Origin: Patescibacteria group bacterium
Lineage (GTDB): Bacteria > Patescibacteriota > Microgenomatia > UBA12405
Assembly: GCA_018901355.1 (NCBI GenBank)
Contig: JAHIEZ010000034.1
Location: 1-9,994 of the forward strand
Length of the DNA: 9,994 nucleotides
Reading direction: 5' to 3'
Within the stretch, counting starts at the first letter, position 1, and each line of letters opens with the position of its first letter. Positions 4,864 to 9,994 of this stretch are shown here, piece after piece. The notes under the pieces were generated by a model. The model was given only the letters and a program-made list of their open reading frames with translations, searched no databases and had not been told where the DNA came from. The position numbers and the translations under genes are program-made.

Positions 4864-6027
4864 TTAATCACCCTCGCCTAATTTCTTAATCACTTCTCCT
4901 ATTTTCTTCCCTATTTTCTCAAAATCCTTTTCTTTTAATCCCTTACTAGTCTCCATCGGACTACCCAGCCTTATTCCCGACGGTTCAAACGGTCCGGCTT
5001 TATCATGCGGTATTGTATTGGCATTACAAACTATCCCCGCTTCCTCCAAAGCTACCGCTGCCTCTTTGCCCTTCTCAAATCCAACTTCTACCACCATCAA
5101 ATGATTCTCCGTTCCATATACTTTTAAACCTTCCGACCTTAAACTTGTCTCTAAAGCCTTAGCGTTTGCCACCACCTGCTTGGCATACTGGCCAAACTCG
5201 GGTTTACCGGCCTCCTCAAAAGCCACCGCCATCCCCGCAATCGTATTCATATGTGGTCCTCCCTGCAATCCCGGAAACACCGCCCTATCAATTTTTTTTG
5301 CCAAATCGATGTCTTTATTCAGTCCTTTTTTGGTCACTCCAATCACCGCTCCCCTTGGACCCCGCAAACTTTTATGTGTCGTTGACGTTATTACATCAAC
5401 AAACGGTGAGGGGCTCGGATGCACTCCTCCCACCACCAAACCTGCAATATGAGAAATATCAGCCACCAACCAAGCACCCACTAAGTCGGCCATCTTGCCA
5501 AACTTTTCCCAATCCAAAATAAAAGGATAAGCCGTTGTCCCCGCCATAATCATTTTTGGTCTACTTTGCTCTACTAATTGTGCTAGTTTGTCATAGTCAA
5601 TTCGTCCATCCTCCTCCACGTCATATTGCACACTCTCAAAATATTTTCCCGAAAAAGTGATCTTGGGATGTCCATGGGTCAAATGTCCTCCTGCCGACAA
5701 TTTCAAACCACAAATTTTATCCCCCGCTTCCAGCAAAGCCATCTGTACCGCACTATTAGCGGGGCTTCCCGAATAAGGCTGAACGTTTAAATGTTCCACT
5801 CCGAAAAGTTTTTTACCCCTCTCTTGGGCCAATATTTCTATCTCGTCTACCAGGCCATTTCCTTGATAATAACGCCTGCCTGGATAACCTTCCGCATACT
5901 TATTGGCCAAACAGCTCCCCACCGCTTCATATACTCCCTCAAAGGCGATGTTCTCACTCGGTATCAAATTAATCTGCTTTTCTTGTCTCTCTTTTTCTTT
6001 ACTAATCAATTCAAATACTTTATCCAT
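4864..6027 (-). CDS. glyA: Serine hydroxymethyltransferase
   Basis: This PLP enzyme converts serine and THF to glycine and 5,10-methylene-THF in the cytoplasm. At 387 aa it is shorter than the roughly 417-aa E. coli enzyme but full-featured: LIPSENIA (21-29), KYAEGYPGRRYYQGN (43-57), the PLP-ring Asp190 in VADISHIAGLV, and the Schiff-base Lys219 in TSTTHKSLRGPRGA. It is last in the thyX-dcd-tmk-glyA operon, 26 bp after the tmk stop, and supplies the methylene-THF that ThyX uses. There is no strong Shine-Dalgarno sequence before the ATG; GAGAAG 3 nt upstream is weak and too close, and TAAAAT (6042-6037) might act as an internal -10 box. The stop overlaps the GTG of the transposase remnant. Confidence 0.96.
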   Translation of the reverse strand: MDKVFELISKEKERQEKQINLIPSENIAFEGVYEAVGSCLANKYAEGYPGRRYYQGNGLVDEIEILAQERGKKLFGVEHLNVQPYSGSPANSAVQMALLEAGDKICGLKLSAGGHLTHGHPKITFSGKYFESVQYDVEEDGRIDYDKLAQLVEQSRPKMIMAGTTAYPFILDWEKFGKMADLVGAWLVADISHIAGLVVGGVHPSPSPFVDVITSTTHKSLRGPRGAVIGVTKKGLNKDIDLAKKIDRAVFPGLQGGPHMNTIAGMAVAFEEAGKPEFGQYAKQVVANAKALETSLRSEGLKVYGTENHLMVVEVGFEKGKEAAVALEEAGIVCNANTIPHDKAGPFEPSGIRLGSPMETSKGLKEKDFEKIGKKIGEVIKKLGEGD

Positions 6028-6053
6028 AGTCTTCTCATTTTACACCATCCATT

Positions 6054-6656
6054 CTACTCCCACCCCCTCGCTTTAATTTCTCTCATGATTTTTTTATGTA
6101 TCATTTCGGCCTTCCCTTGTCCCCCCACTCTCACCCAATCTTTCTCTTTCTTTACTAGCCACCTATAAACACTGGCCACTTTTCGCAATTTCTCTTCTTT
6201 CTCAAAAATTGTCCTCTCTTTATCTCTCAATCCCATTCTTTTCACGGCTTCTTCGGCCGGCACATCTACCCAAAACGTCAAATCTGGTACTACAGAAACC
6301 CTCTTGTTCAGTCTCAACAACCACTTTCTGTCCGCTACCACTGCTCCATAAGCCACCGTCGAACCATAGTATCTATCGCTTACCACCACCACTCCTTCAC
6401 CCAAAGCCGGTCTTATTGCCTCATTGGTATGATCTATCCTATCTGCCACAAAAACCATTTGTAAGGCCAAAGGGTCCAGTTTCTGTCTCCTTCTTACCAC
6501 TTCTTCCACCAGTTTACCCGCCGCTCCATCGGTATGTTCTGACGTCAACAATACCCTTACCCCTCTTTTTTCCAAATCCTTGGCCAACATCCTAGCTTGA
6601 GTACTTTTGCCACTACCATCAATCCCTTCAAAAACTATAAATTTACCTCTTTTCAT
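6054..6656 (-). CDS. tmk: Thymidylate kinase (dTMP kinase)
   Basis: The enzyme phosphorylates dTMP to dTDP with ATP. The 200-aa product has the P-loop EGIDGSGKST (10-19), SDRYYGSTVAYG (93-104) and a C-terminal region with RMGLRDKERTIFE. After the P-loop it has SEHTDGAAGKL in place of the REPGGT typical of most bacterial enzymes; this resembles the EPTDG form of archaeal Tmk. An upstream in-frame TTG at 6665 would add three residues, but ATG 6656 gives the standard N-terminus MKRGKFIVFEG. It overlaps the end of dcd by 14 bp, which indicates translational coupling. Confidence 0.94.
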   Translation of the reverse strand: MKRGKFIVFEGIDGSGKSTQARMLAKDLEKRGVRVLLTSEHTDGAAGKLVEEVVRRRQKLDPLALQMVFVADRIDHTNEAIRPALGEGVVVVSDRYYGSTVAYGAVVADRKWLLRLNKRVSVVPDLTFWVDVPAEEAVKRMGLRDKERTIFEKEEKLRKVASVYRWLVKKEKDWVRVGGQGKAEMIHKKIMREIKARGWE

Positions 6657-7215
6657 TTTTGTCAAAATTTAAATAAATCTTACTTGCCGTTGGTCCTTTT
6701 TGTCCAAAATACTTACTTCCCAATCTTTTATCCCCATACGGTACTTCTGCCGGACTGCTCATCATAATAAAACAAATCTGAGCCACTTTCATTTCTCCAT
6801 ACAATCTTATTGGTGATCTTGAAATATTACTCATTTCAAAAGTCAACTGACCTTTAAAACCGGGATCTACATAACCCGCTGTTGCGTGTATCACCAAACC
6901 CAATCTTGCCAAAGAACTTTTACCCTCCAGTTTCCCCGCCAAATCTCGTGGTATAGCAAAACTTTCTACTGTCGATCCCAAAATAAATTCCCCCGGATGC
7001 AATACAAATCCTTCCCCGTTAATTTTCACCACTCTTGATATGTCCTGTTTGTTTCTCACGTCAATCTCTCCTGCTTTATGATTATCAAACACTCTCACCT
7101 GACTGGCCAATTTCAAATCATAACTTGAAGGTTGCACACAAGTCTCATCAAAAGGCTCAATCACCAGTCTTTTTTCCCTAATCGCCTTTTTTATATCTCC
7201 ATCAGATAAAATCAT
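6643..7215 (-). CDS. dcd: dCTP deaminase, probably bifunctional (dUMP-forming)
   Basis: The 190-aa product of the trimeric dUTPase/dCTP deaminase fold has the same length as the M. tuberculosis enzyme. Key motifs are PFDETCVQPSSYDLKL (21-36), FVLHPGEFILGST (70-82), EGKSSLARLGL (97-107), HATAGYVDPGF (110-120), catalytic Glu127 in LTFEMSN, and a C-terminal GSKYFGQKGPTASK tail that closes over the nucleotide. TAG instead of TAH after the His-x motif follows the bifunctional deaminase/dUTPase group rather than the E. coli type, so dCTP may go directly to dUMP. That would explain why no dut gene lies beside thyX. The ATG shares one base with the thyX stop (TAATG). Confidence 0.94.
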   Translation of the reverse strand: MILSDGDIKKAIREKRLVIEPFDETCVQPSSYDLKLASQVRVFDNHKAGEIDVRNKQDISRVVKINGEGFVLHPGEFILGSTVESFAIPRDLAGKLEGKSSLARLGLVIHATAGYVDPGFKGQLTFEMSNISRSPIRLYGEMKVAQICFIMMSSPAEVPYGDKRLGSKYFGQKGPTASKIYLNFDKNEKR

Positions 7216-7913
7216 TATCCTCTCGTTCTCACCATTTCATAATATTTTATTCCCTTATCATCTACACCCTTCTCTTCAAAATCAGCAAACACCCCTGGCA
7301 CAATTCCCCGCACCTCTTCCAAAAGACCCACCATCACTCTTCTTATTTCCCAATGCGCCGGTTTCGCCGTTCTCATCCCAAAAATATGTCTCCATTCTCT
7401 AAAATTTGCCGTAACCACCTCTTCTGTTTCTGTCCCTATTGGTAAATATTGTCTGGCGTCTTCGGGAGACCAACCTTGTTTTCTCAAAGCTCGATAAAAC
7501 CTTTCCTCCATATCTGCCATTTGTTTGGGAGTCAATATTAATCCGTCACCCAAATCCACTTTCTCATCCAAATCCTTTCCCGGCGGAGGTACAAATCCCA
7601 CTTCTCCCTCTTTGTCATAATCAACATATCTCGTTGATCTCTCTGACACTGCCATCAACCTATGTCTGTTTAATTCTCTGCTCATTCCAATCGAACCATC
7701 CCCAAATCTCACCGTCATCAAACTATGTTCTATCGGAGTTTCATGACCTCGTCTCAACAACATTTTTACAAACTTTTCGGCCGTCTCCATTGTCACTTCT
7801 CCTGTTTCTGATCTATAACAAGTCCGTCCAGCCCTTTCTATATTTAACAATTGATCTCTCAGCACTTCTCTGGGAGTCAAAATCTCAAAACAGGGTTGTT
7901 CAATTATTCTCAT
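7215..7913 (-). CDS. thyX: Flavin-dependent thymidylate synthase
   Basis: ThyX methylates dUMP to dTMP using methylene-THF, FAD and NADPH and releases THF, so no dihydrofolate reductase is needed for the cycle. The 232-aa product has the diagnostic RHRx7S motif: RHR at 83-85 and Ser93 in RHRLMAVSERSTRY. It also has RRGHETPIEHSLMTVRF (54-70) and the C-terminal nucleotide-binding region NFREWRHIFGMRTAKPAHWEIR. It is the first gene of the operon. No Shine-Dalgarno sequence precedes the ATG, and TATAAA ends 6 nt upstream, so the transcript may be leaderless. Confidence 0.96.
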   Translation of the reverse strand: MRIIEQPCFEILTPREVLRDQLLNIERAGRTCYRSETGEVTMETAEKFVKMLLRRGHETPIEHSLMTVRFGDGSIGMSRELNRHRLMAVSERSTRYVDYDKEGEVGFVPPPGKDLDEKVDLGDGLILTPKQMADMEERFYRALRKQGWSPEDARQYLPIGTETEEVVTANFREWRHIFGMRTAKPAHWEIRRVMVGLLEEVRGIVPGVFADFEEKGVDDKGIKYYEMVRTRG

Positions 7914-7919
7914 TTTTCT

Positions 7920-7948
7920 TTTATAACACCAAAATCAAACATCACCAA
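7920..7948 (-). promoter_or_regulatory. Putative promoter of the thyX-dcd-tmk-glyA operon
   Basis: On the minus strand, TTGGTG (7948-7943), a 17-bp spacer and TATAAA (7925-7920) end 6 nt before the thyX ATG. Transcription would begin at about the A of the start codon. The -35 box is weak. Confidence 0.45.
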
Positions 7949-8017
7949 ATCCTTTTTTAAAGCTAAGTTTTAATTTTCTTCCCCATTCTCCCCCCAAAGC
8001 CAAGCAAATTAAATTCA

Positions 8018-8052
8018 TAATTGCTAATTCTTAATTCTTAATTCATAATTGC
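8018..8052 (+). repeat. Five tandem TAATTNN heptamers, intergenic
   Basis: The units are TAATTGC, TAATTCT, TAATTCT, TAATTCA and TAATTGC, exactly 35 bp, the same array length as at 656-690. Read on the other strand the phase is TTANNAA, related to the TTACGAA array at the right end of the window. The array fills the space directly before dedA in the 142-bp divergent thyX/dedA gap. The rest of the gap (7949-8017) is AT-rich with a C-run and shows nothing else I can name. Confidence 0.85.
8021..8049 (+). promoter_or_regulatory. Putative dedA promoter built from the heptamer array
   Basis: TTGCTA (8021-8026), a 17-bp spacer and CATAAT (8044-8049) both fall inside the heptamer repeats, and the -10 box ends 6 nt before the ATG at 8056. 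No Shine-Dalgarno sequence is present, so a leaderless start is likely. Confidence 0.4.
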
Positions 8053-8055
8053 CCT

Positions 8056-8700
8056 ATGACCAAAATTCTAGAATCAATCCTTGCCCTTATTCACCAAAAT
8101 GGCCTTCTGGCTATGCTCGGTGGCGGTTTTGTCGAACAAATCATCGTCCCCATTCCCTCTCCCATCATCACCATGGCCGGTGGCGCTCTTTTAATCACCC
8201 ACACTCTCCCCATTTTTGAAACCATTTGGCAAATTTTTATCAAAGTTTCCCTCCCTTACACCATCGGTGCCACCATCGGCACTTCTTTGGTTTTTTGGAC
8301 CGCTTATCTTGGTGGCAAACCGATAATCGATCGTTTTGGCAAGTTAATCGGTATCTCCTGGAACTTAATTGAAAAAATCAAGCTCGATTTTCAAAAAACC
8401 ATCGCCGACGAACTCTTTATTTTAATCGCCTGCATTATTCCCGTTGTCCCTGTCTCTCTGGTTACTGCCTTCTGCGGCGGTTTCCGTATTCCTCCCCAAA
8501 AATTCTACCCCATGGTTTTTCTGGCCTTACTTATCCGTGCCACCATTCTTGGTTTTGTCGGTTTTCAAATGGGTGAAGCTTTTACCGACCTGGCTCACGG
8601 CCTTGATAAAATCGAATCCGTCTTAACCGTCATCGGCGCCGGACTAATTTTGAGCTTTTTGTACCTCAAGCGCGAAAAGTGGGTCAAGAGTAACCAGTAA
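8056..8700 (+). CDS. DedA/VTT-domain-like membrane protein
   Basis: The 214-aa polytopic membrane protein has hydrophobic stretches near residues 17-50, 65-95, 120-140, 150-175 and 190-205. FVEQIIVPIPSPIITMAGG (25-43) matches the DedA N-terminal re-entrant region (usual form FxExxxPxPSE), and CGGFRIPPQKFYP corresponds to the second half of the VTT domain. DedA proteins are implicated in undecaprenyl-phosphate or phospholipid flipping and membrane homeostasis. Here the second Glu is Pro36, and the conserved Arg pair of the RxxPxxR segment is missing (ACIIPVVPVS), so substrate or mechanism may differ. It is divergent from thyX and ends 1 bp from the convergent zinc-ribbon gene. Confidence 0.75.
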   Translation: MTKILESILALIHQNGLLAMLGGGFVEQIIVPIPSPIITMAGGALLITHTLPIFETIWQIFIKVSLPYTIGATIGTSLVFWTAYLGGKPIIDRFGKLIGISWNLIEKIKLDFQKTIADELFILIACIIPVVPVSLVTAFCGGFRIPPQKFYPMVFLALLIRATILGFVGFQMGEAFTDLAHGLDKIESVLTVIGAGLILSFLYLKREKWVKSNQ

Positions 8701-8701
8701 A

Positions 8702-9658
8702 CTAACTACAATACGGACACTTGTCTCCGCTATACCAATGTTTACAAGATTCACAATAAGTTAATTTTTTGCCTTCGGCACTAATTCTGGTTCTTTTCCC
8801 TTCGTTAAAAACACTATTAAAAATCCCTCCTCCTAAAATTGCACTATTAAGCCCACCGTGATTGCCTCCCACAATTCTGTACCCCCTGTCTGCCATCATA
8901 CTTTCAAACATCGCTCCCGCTCTCACCGAATTACTGCTACTGATTCCTCCCAAACTTCTCTCCACCCCCATCTTTACCTCTTCCGTCACTCTCGTTACCC
9001 TTTCCGTCATCTCCACATCTTTTCCCTCTCTGACCACCTGCCACACTTCCCTCATTCCCAAAACTTCTTCACAAAAATCCCACAAATCCACTCCTTCGTC
9101 TAAATTTACTCCTATTGCCTCTTCTCGCAAATCCTCTGCTCTGTTCACAAAACTCTCTGATACCCCACCTTCAATATATAAATCTCTTGCCATTTCCAAC
9201 ATTCTATCTGCTTCCTCCAATACCGGAATCCCCCTACACTCAAGCTCCAATCCGTTTTCTCTACTTATCACTCTGCCAACTACCAATCTCCCCTCAGTAT
9301 AGCCACTTCTTCCCCTGGGTGGACTAAACCAGAAAATATAATCATGATTTTGACCCAATCTAAAAATACTCATCATTCCCTCATACTCTGCTTCACCCAA
9401 AACACTTTCCTTTTCGTACGGAAAAACAGGTTCTCTATTTTCTAAAAACTTCAATCCATATGGCACCACTCTATCTTGAAGCTCTCCATCCAAATTCTCC
9501 ACCACCGATTTTGCCACTTCATCACCACGCTGTCTATCTAATTCAATTAATCTACTCATATATTCCAAACACCGATTTGGAACCCCGCCACTGCGGGGGG
9601 CTCGTAAATTTATAAGTATTGGGACTATTACCCTTGCGGCCCAGCGGAGGATTTGCAC
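8702..9658 (-). CDS. Unrecognised protein with C-terminal zinc ribbon
   Basis: The product is 318 aa with no family I recognise. The last 17 residues form a zinc ribbon, Cys302-x2-Cys305-x8-Cys314-x2-Cys317 (YCESCKHWYSGDKCPYC). The body is acidic, with a central helical stretch (about 150-240) and a Gly/Asn-rich section before the ribbon (GGNHGGLNSAILGGG); no TM is evident. The GTG at 9658 is chosen because AAGGA lies 7 nt upstream and a promoter precedes it. The first 33 residues (QILRWAARVIVPILINLRAPRSGG...) are encoded by hairpin-rich DNA and read unlike the acidic rest, so ATG 9559 (MSRLIELDRQRG) is a serious alternative start. It lies 19 bp after the nrdG-like gene. Confidence 0.75.
   Translation of the reverse strand: MQILRWAARVIVPILINLRAPRSGGVPNRCLEYMSRLIELDRQRGDEVAKSVVENLDGELQDRVVPYGLKFLENREPVFPYEKESVLGEAEYEGMMSIFRLGQNHDYIFWFSPPRGRSGYTEGRLVVGRVISRENGLELECRGIPVLEEADRMLEMARDLYIEGGVSESFVNRAEDLREEAIGVNLDEGVDLWDFCEEVLGMREVWQVVREGKDVEMTERVTRVTEEVKMGVERSLGGISSSNSVRAGAMFESMMADRGYRIVGGNHGGLNSAILGGGIFNSVFNEGKRTRISAEGKKLTYCESCKHWYSGDKCPYCS
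9565..9598. repeat. Pair of adjacent small hairpins in the 5' end of the zinc-ribbon gene
   Basis: CCAAA (9565-9569) pairs with TTTGG (9576-9580), and next to it CCCCGC (9583-9588) pairs with GCGGGG (9593-9598) around a 4-nt loop. The GC-rich dyad stands out in AT-rich DNA and falls in the doubtful N-terminal extension of the zinc-ribbon gene, where it encodes PRSGGVPNR. Confidence 0.5.
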
Positions 9659-9676
9659 CTCACTTTCCTTATCTTC

Positions 9677-9704
9677 ATTATACCCTCAATGTCGTCTTTG
9701 GCAA
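9677..9704 (-). promoter_or_regulatory. Putative promoter of the zinc-ribbon gene, inside the nrdG-like 3' end
   Basis: On the minus strand, TTGCCA (9704-9699), a 16-bp spacer and TATAAT (9682-9677) overlap the last codons and stop of the upstream gene. Transcription would start a few bases before the AAGGA that precedes GTG 9658. Confidence 0.5.
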
Positions 9705-9994
9705 CACTTTTTTTACTGCCTTCAAAAACCCCTCCATCTCCTCGTCGCTAAAACTTTTTTTCTTTCTGTATCTTTTATCCAAACAATTAGGATTGCTTCT
9801 AAATTTTTGCAATACCCAAATCACATTTTTCCCTCCCAATTCTCTCAATTCTTCTGCCAATTTCACTAAACTTGTCTTATCATGCAACTCCGGCACCACC
9901 GTCGTTCTAAATTCATACTCCACCCCCGATTCCAAAATCGTCCTAATCGATTCCTTAATTCGTAATTCGTAATTCGTAATTTTTAATTTGGTAA
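9678..9994 (-). CDS. NrdG-like radical-SAM activating protein, C-terminal part
   Basis: The frame is open to the right edge of the window, so only the last 104 or so residues are visible. ESGVEYEFRTTVVPELHDK, then VLQKFRSNPNCLD and a Lys-rich end, match the C-terminal region of anaerobic ribonucleoside-triphosphate reductase activating proteins, whose N-terminal CxxxCxxC cluster would lie outside. Such proteins generate the glycyl radical on NrdD. An internal TTG at 9935 is not the real start, because family sequence continues upstream. Just before KESIRTILESG the residues KLKITNYELRI are encoded by a 7-bp tandem repeat. The assignment to NrdG rather than a related activase is moderately sure. 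Confidence 0.75.
   Translation of the reverse strand, partial: TKLKITNYELRIKESIRTILESGVEYEFRTTVVPELHDKTSLVKLAEELRELGGKNVIWVLQKFRSNPNCLDKRYRKKKSFSDEEMEGFLKAVKKVLPKTTLRV
9956..9983 (-). repeat. Heptamer repeat (TTACGAA type) inside the nrdG-like gene
   Basis: On the + strand there are three TAATTCG units (9956-9976) and a degenerate TAATTTT; on the coding strand the period reads TTACGAA. It is translated as ITNYELR, a 7-residue period made from three 7-bp units. The frame stays open through it. Confidence 0.85.

Larger units (their letters stand above)
4390..4871 (-). pseudogene. REP-associated tyrosine transposase (Y1/HUH), frameshifted
   Basis: The 3' frame holds the HUH core YGVMPNHVHLILEI and the family motif WQRSFYDHIIRNEKELEKIRE with the probable catalytic Tyr. 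The family N-terminus is in a different frame: from GTG 4871 it reads RLKTWDYSGCGCYFITICVAERE, which matches the usual DYSxxGxYFITICT start. The frames meet in (AG)6 at 4777-4788; five AG units would restore one continuous protein, as would a -1 ribosomal shift. The C-terminus stops right after KIRELG, without the YIxNNPLKW end seen in relatives. A 28-bp palindrome encodes part of the middle. The GTG overlaps the glyA stop by 8 bp. It is most likely a decaying single-copy transposase, although a sequencing slip at the AG run is possible. Confidence 0.78.

Noticed and set aside
5166..5522. Long + frames opposite glyA (also opposite tmk, thyX and the zinc-ribbon gene)
   Set aside because: They are antisense shadows rich in Pro, Ser and Leu caused by the C/T-rich + strand; the minus genes are certain from their motifs.
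6657..6665. TTG start for tmk at 6665
   Set aside because: ATG 6656 gives the normal MKRGKFIVFEG start; the TTG adds only three residues and lies deeper in dcd.
9640..9662. tRNA-like T-arm (GAGG-TGCAAAT-CCTC) on the minus strand
   Set aside because: The loop lacks the TTC start, the stem is only 4 bp, and no acceptor, anticodon or D arm can be assembled around it.

Overview
The window looks like a chromosome segment of a Candidate Phyla Radiation (Patescibacteria) bacterium, most likely Microgenomates-like. This is inferred from the gene style: a very long GWDTLHPE-type membrane protein, a compact RelE/RelB pair, ThyX instead of ThyA, a short GlyA, an archaeal-like Tmk, and AT-rich heptamer repeats running through genes. 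Standard stop codons fit (TGA ends the toxin gene). The + strand is pyrimidine-rich almost everywhere, whichever strand codes. Two GC-richer, unskewed islands (about 1-260 and about 3535-4345) break this pattern and look acquired.

Layout. Bases 2-205 hold the 3' end of an unrecognised gene in island 1, followed by a nested hairpin. Bases 302-2893 encode an 863-aa multi-TM protein, probably a GT-C-type cell-envelope enzyme. Bases 2887-3427 hold a RelE-like toxin and RelB-like antitoxin on the minus strand, with a palindromic operator/promoter. Island 2 carries a consensus promoter, a strongly folded leader, a membrane-anchored secreted protein ending in PTPTPT...YLPFVLR, and a terminator; a 14-bp inverted repeat brackets most of it, and a near-copy of that repeat follows island 1. 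Bases 4390-4871 are a frameshifted REP-associated (Y1/HUH) transposase whose reading frame breaks in an AG dinucleotide run and which contains a perfect 28-bp palindrome.

Bases 4864-7913 form a tight minus-strand operon thyX-dcd-tmk-glyA for making dTMP/dTDP. Dcd resembles the bifunctional dCTP deaminase/dUTPase and would give dUMP directly. GlyA supplies methylene-THF, ThyX makes dTMP and Tmk phosphorylates it. At the right end is the C-terminus of an NrdG-like radical-SAM activase (9678 to the window edge), which would feed the same dNTP supply by activating anaerobic ribonucleotide reductase. Between these lie a DedA/VTT-like membrane protein (8056-8700, +) and an unrecognised 318-aa protein with a C-terminal zinc ribbon (8702-9658, -).

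The most unusual feature is a family of 7-bp tandem repeats (TTACCAG, TTACGAA and TAATTCT types) at four places. Two are in frame in the big membrane protein, one is in frame in nrdG, and one is intergenic and appears to form the dedA promoter. Several native genes have -10-like boxes 4-7 nt before the start codon and so may be leaderless, whereas the island-2 gene has two strong Shine-Dalgarno sequences.
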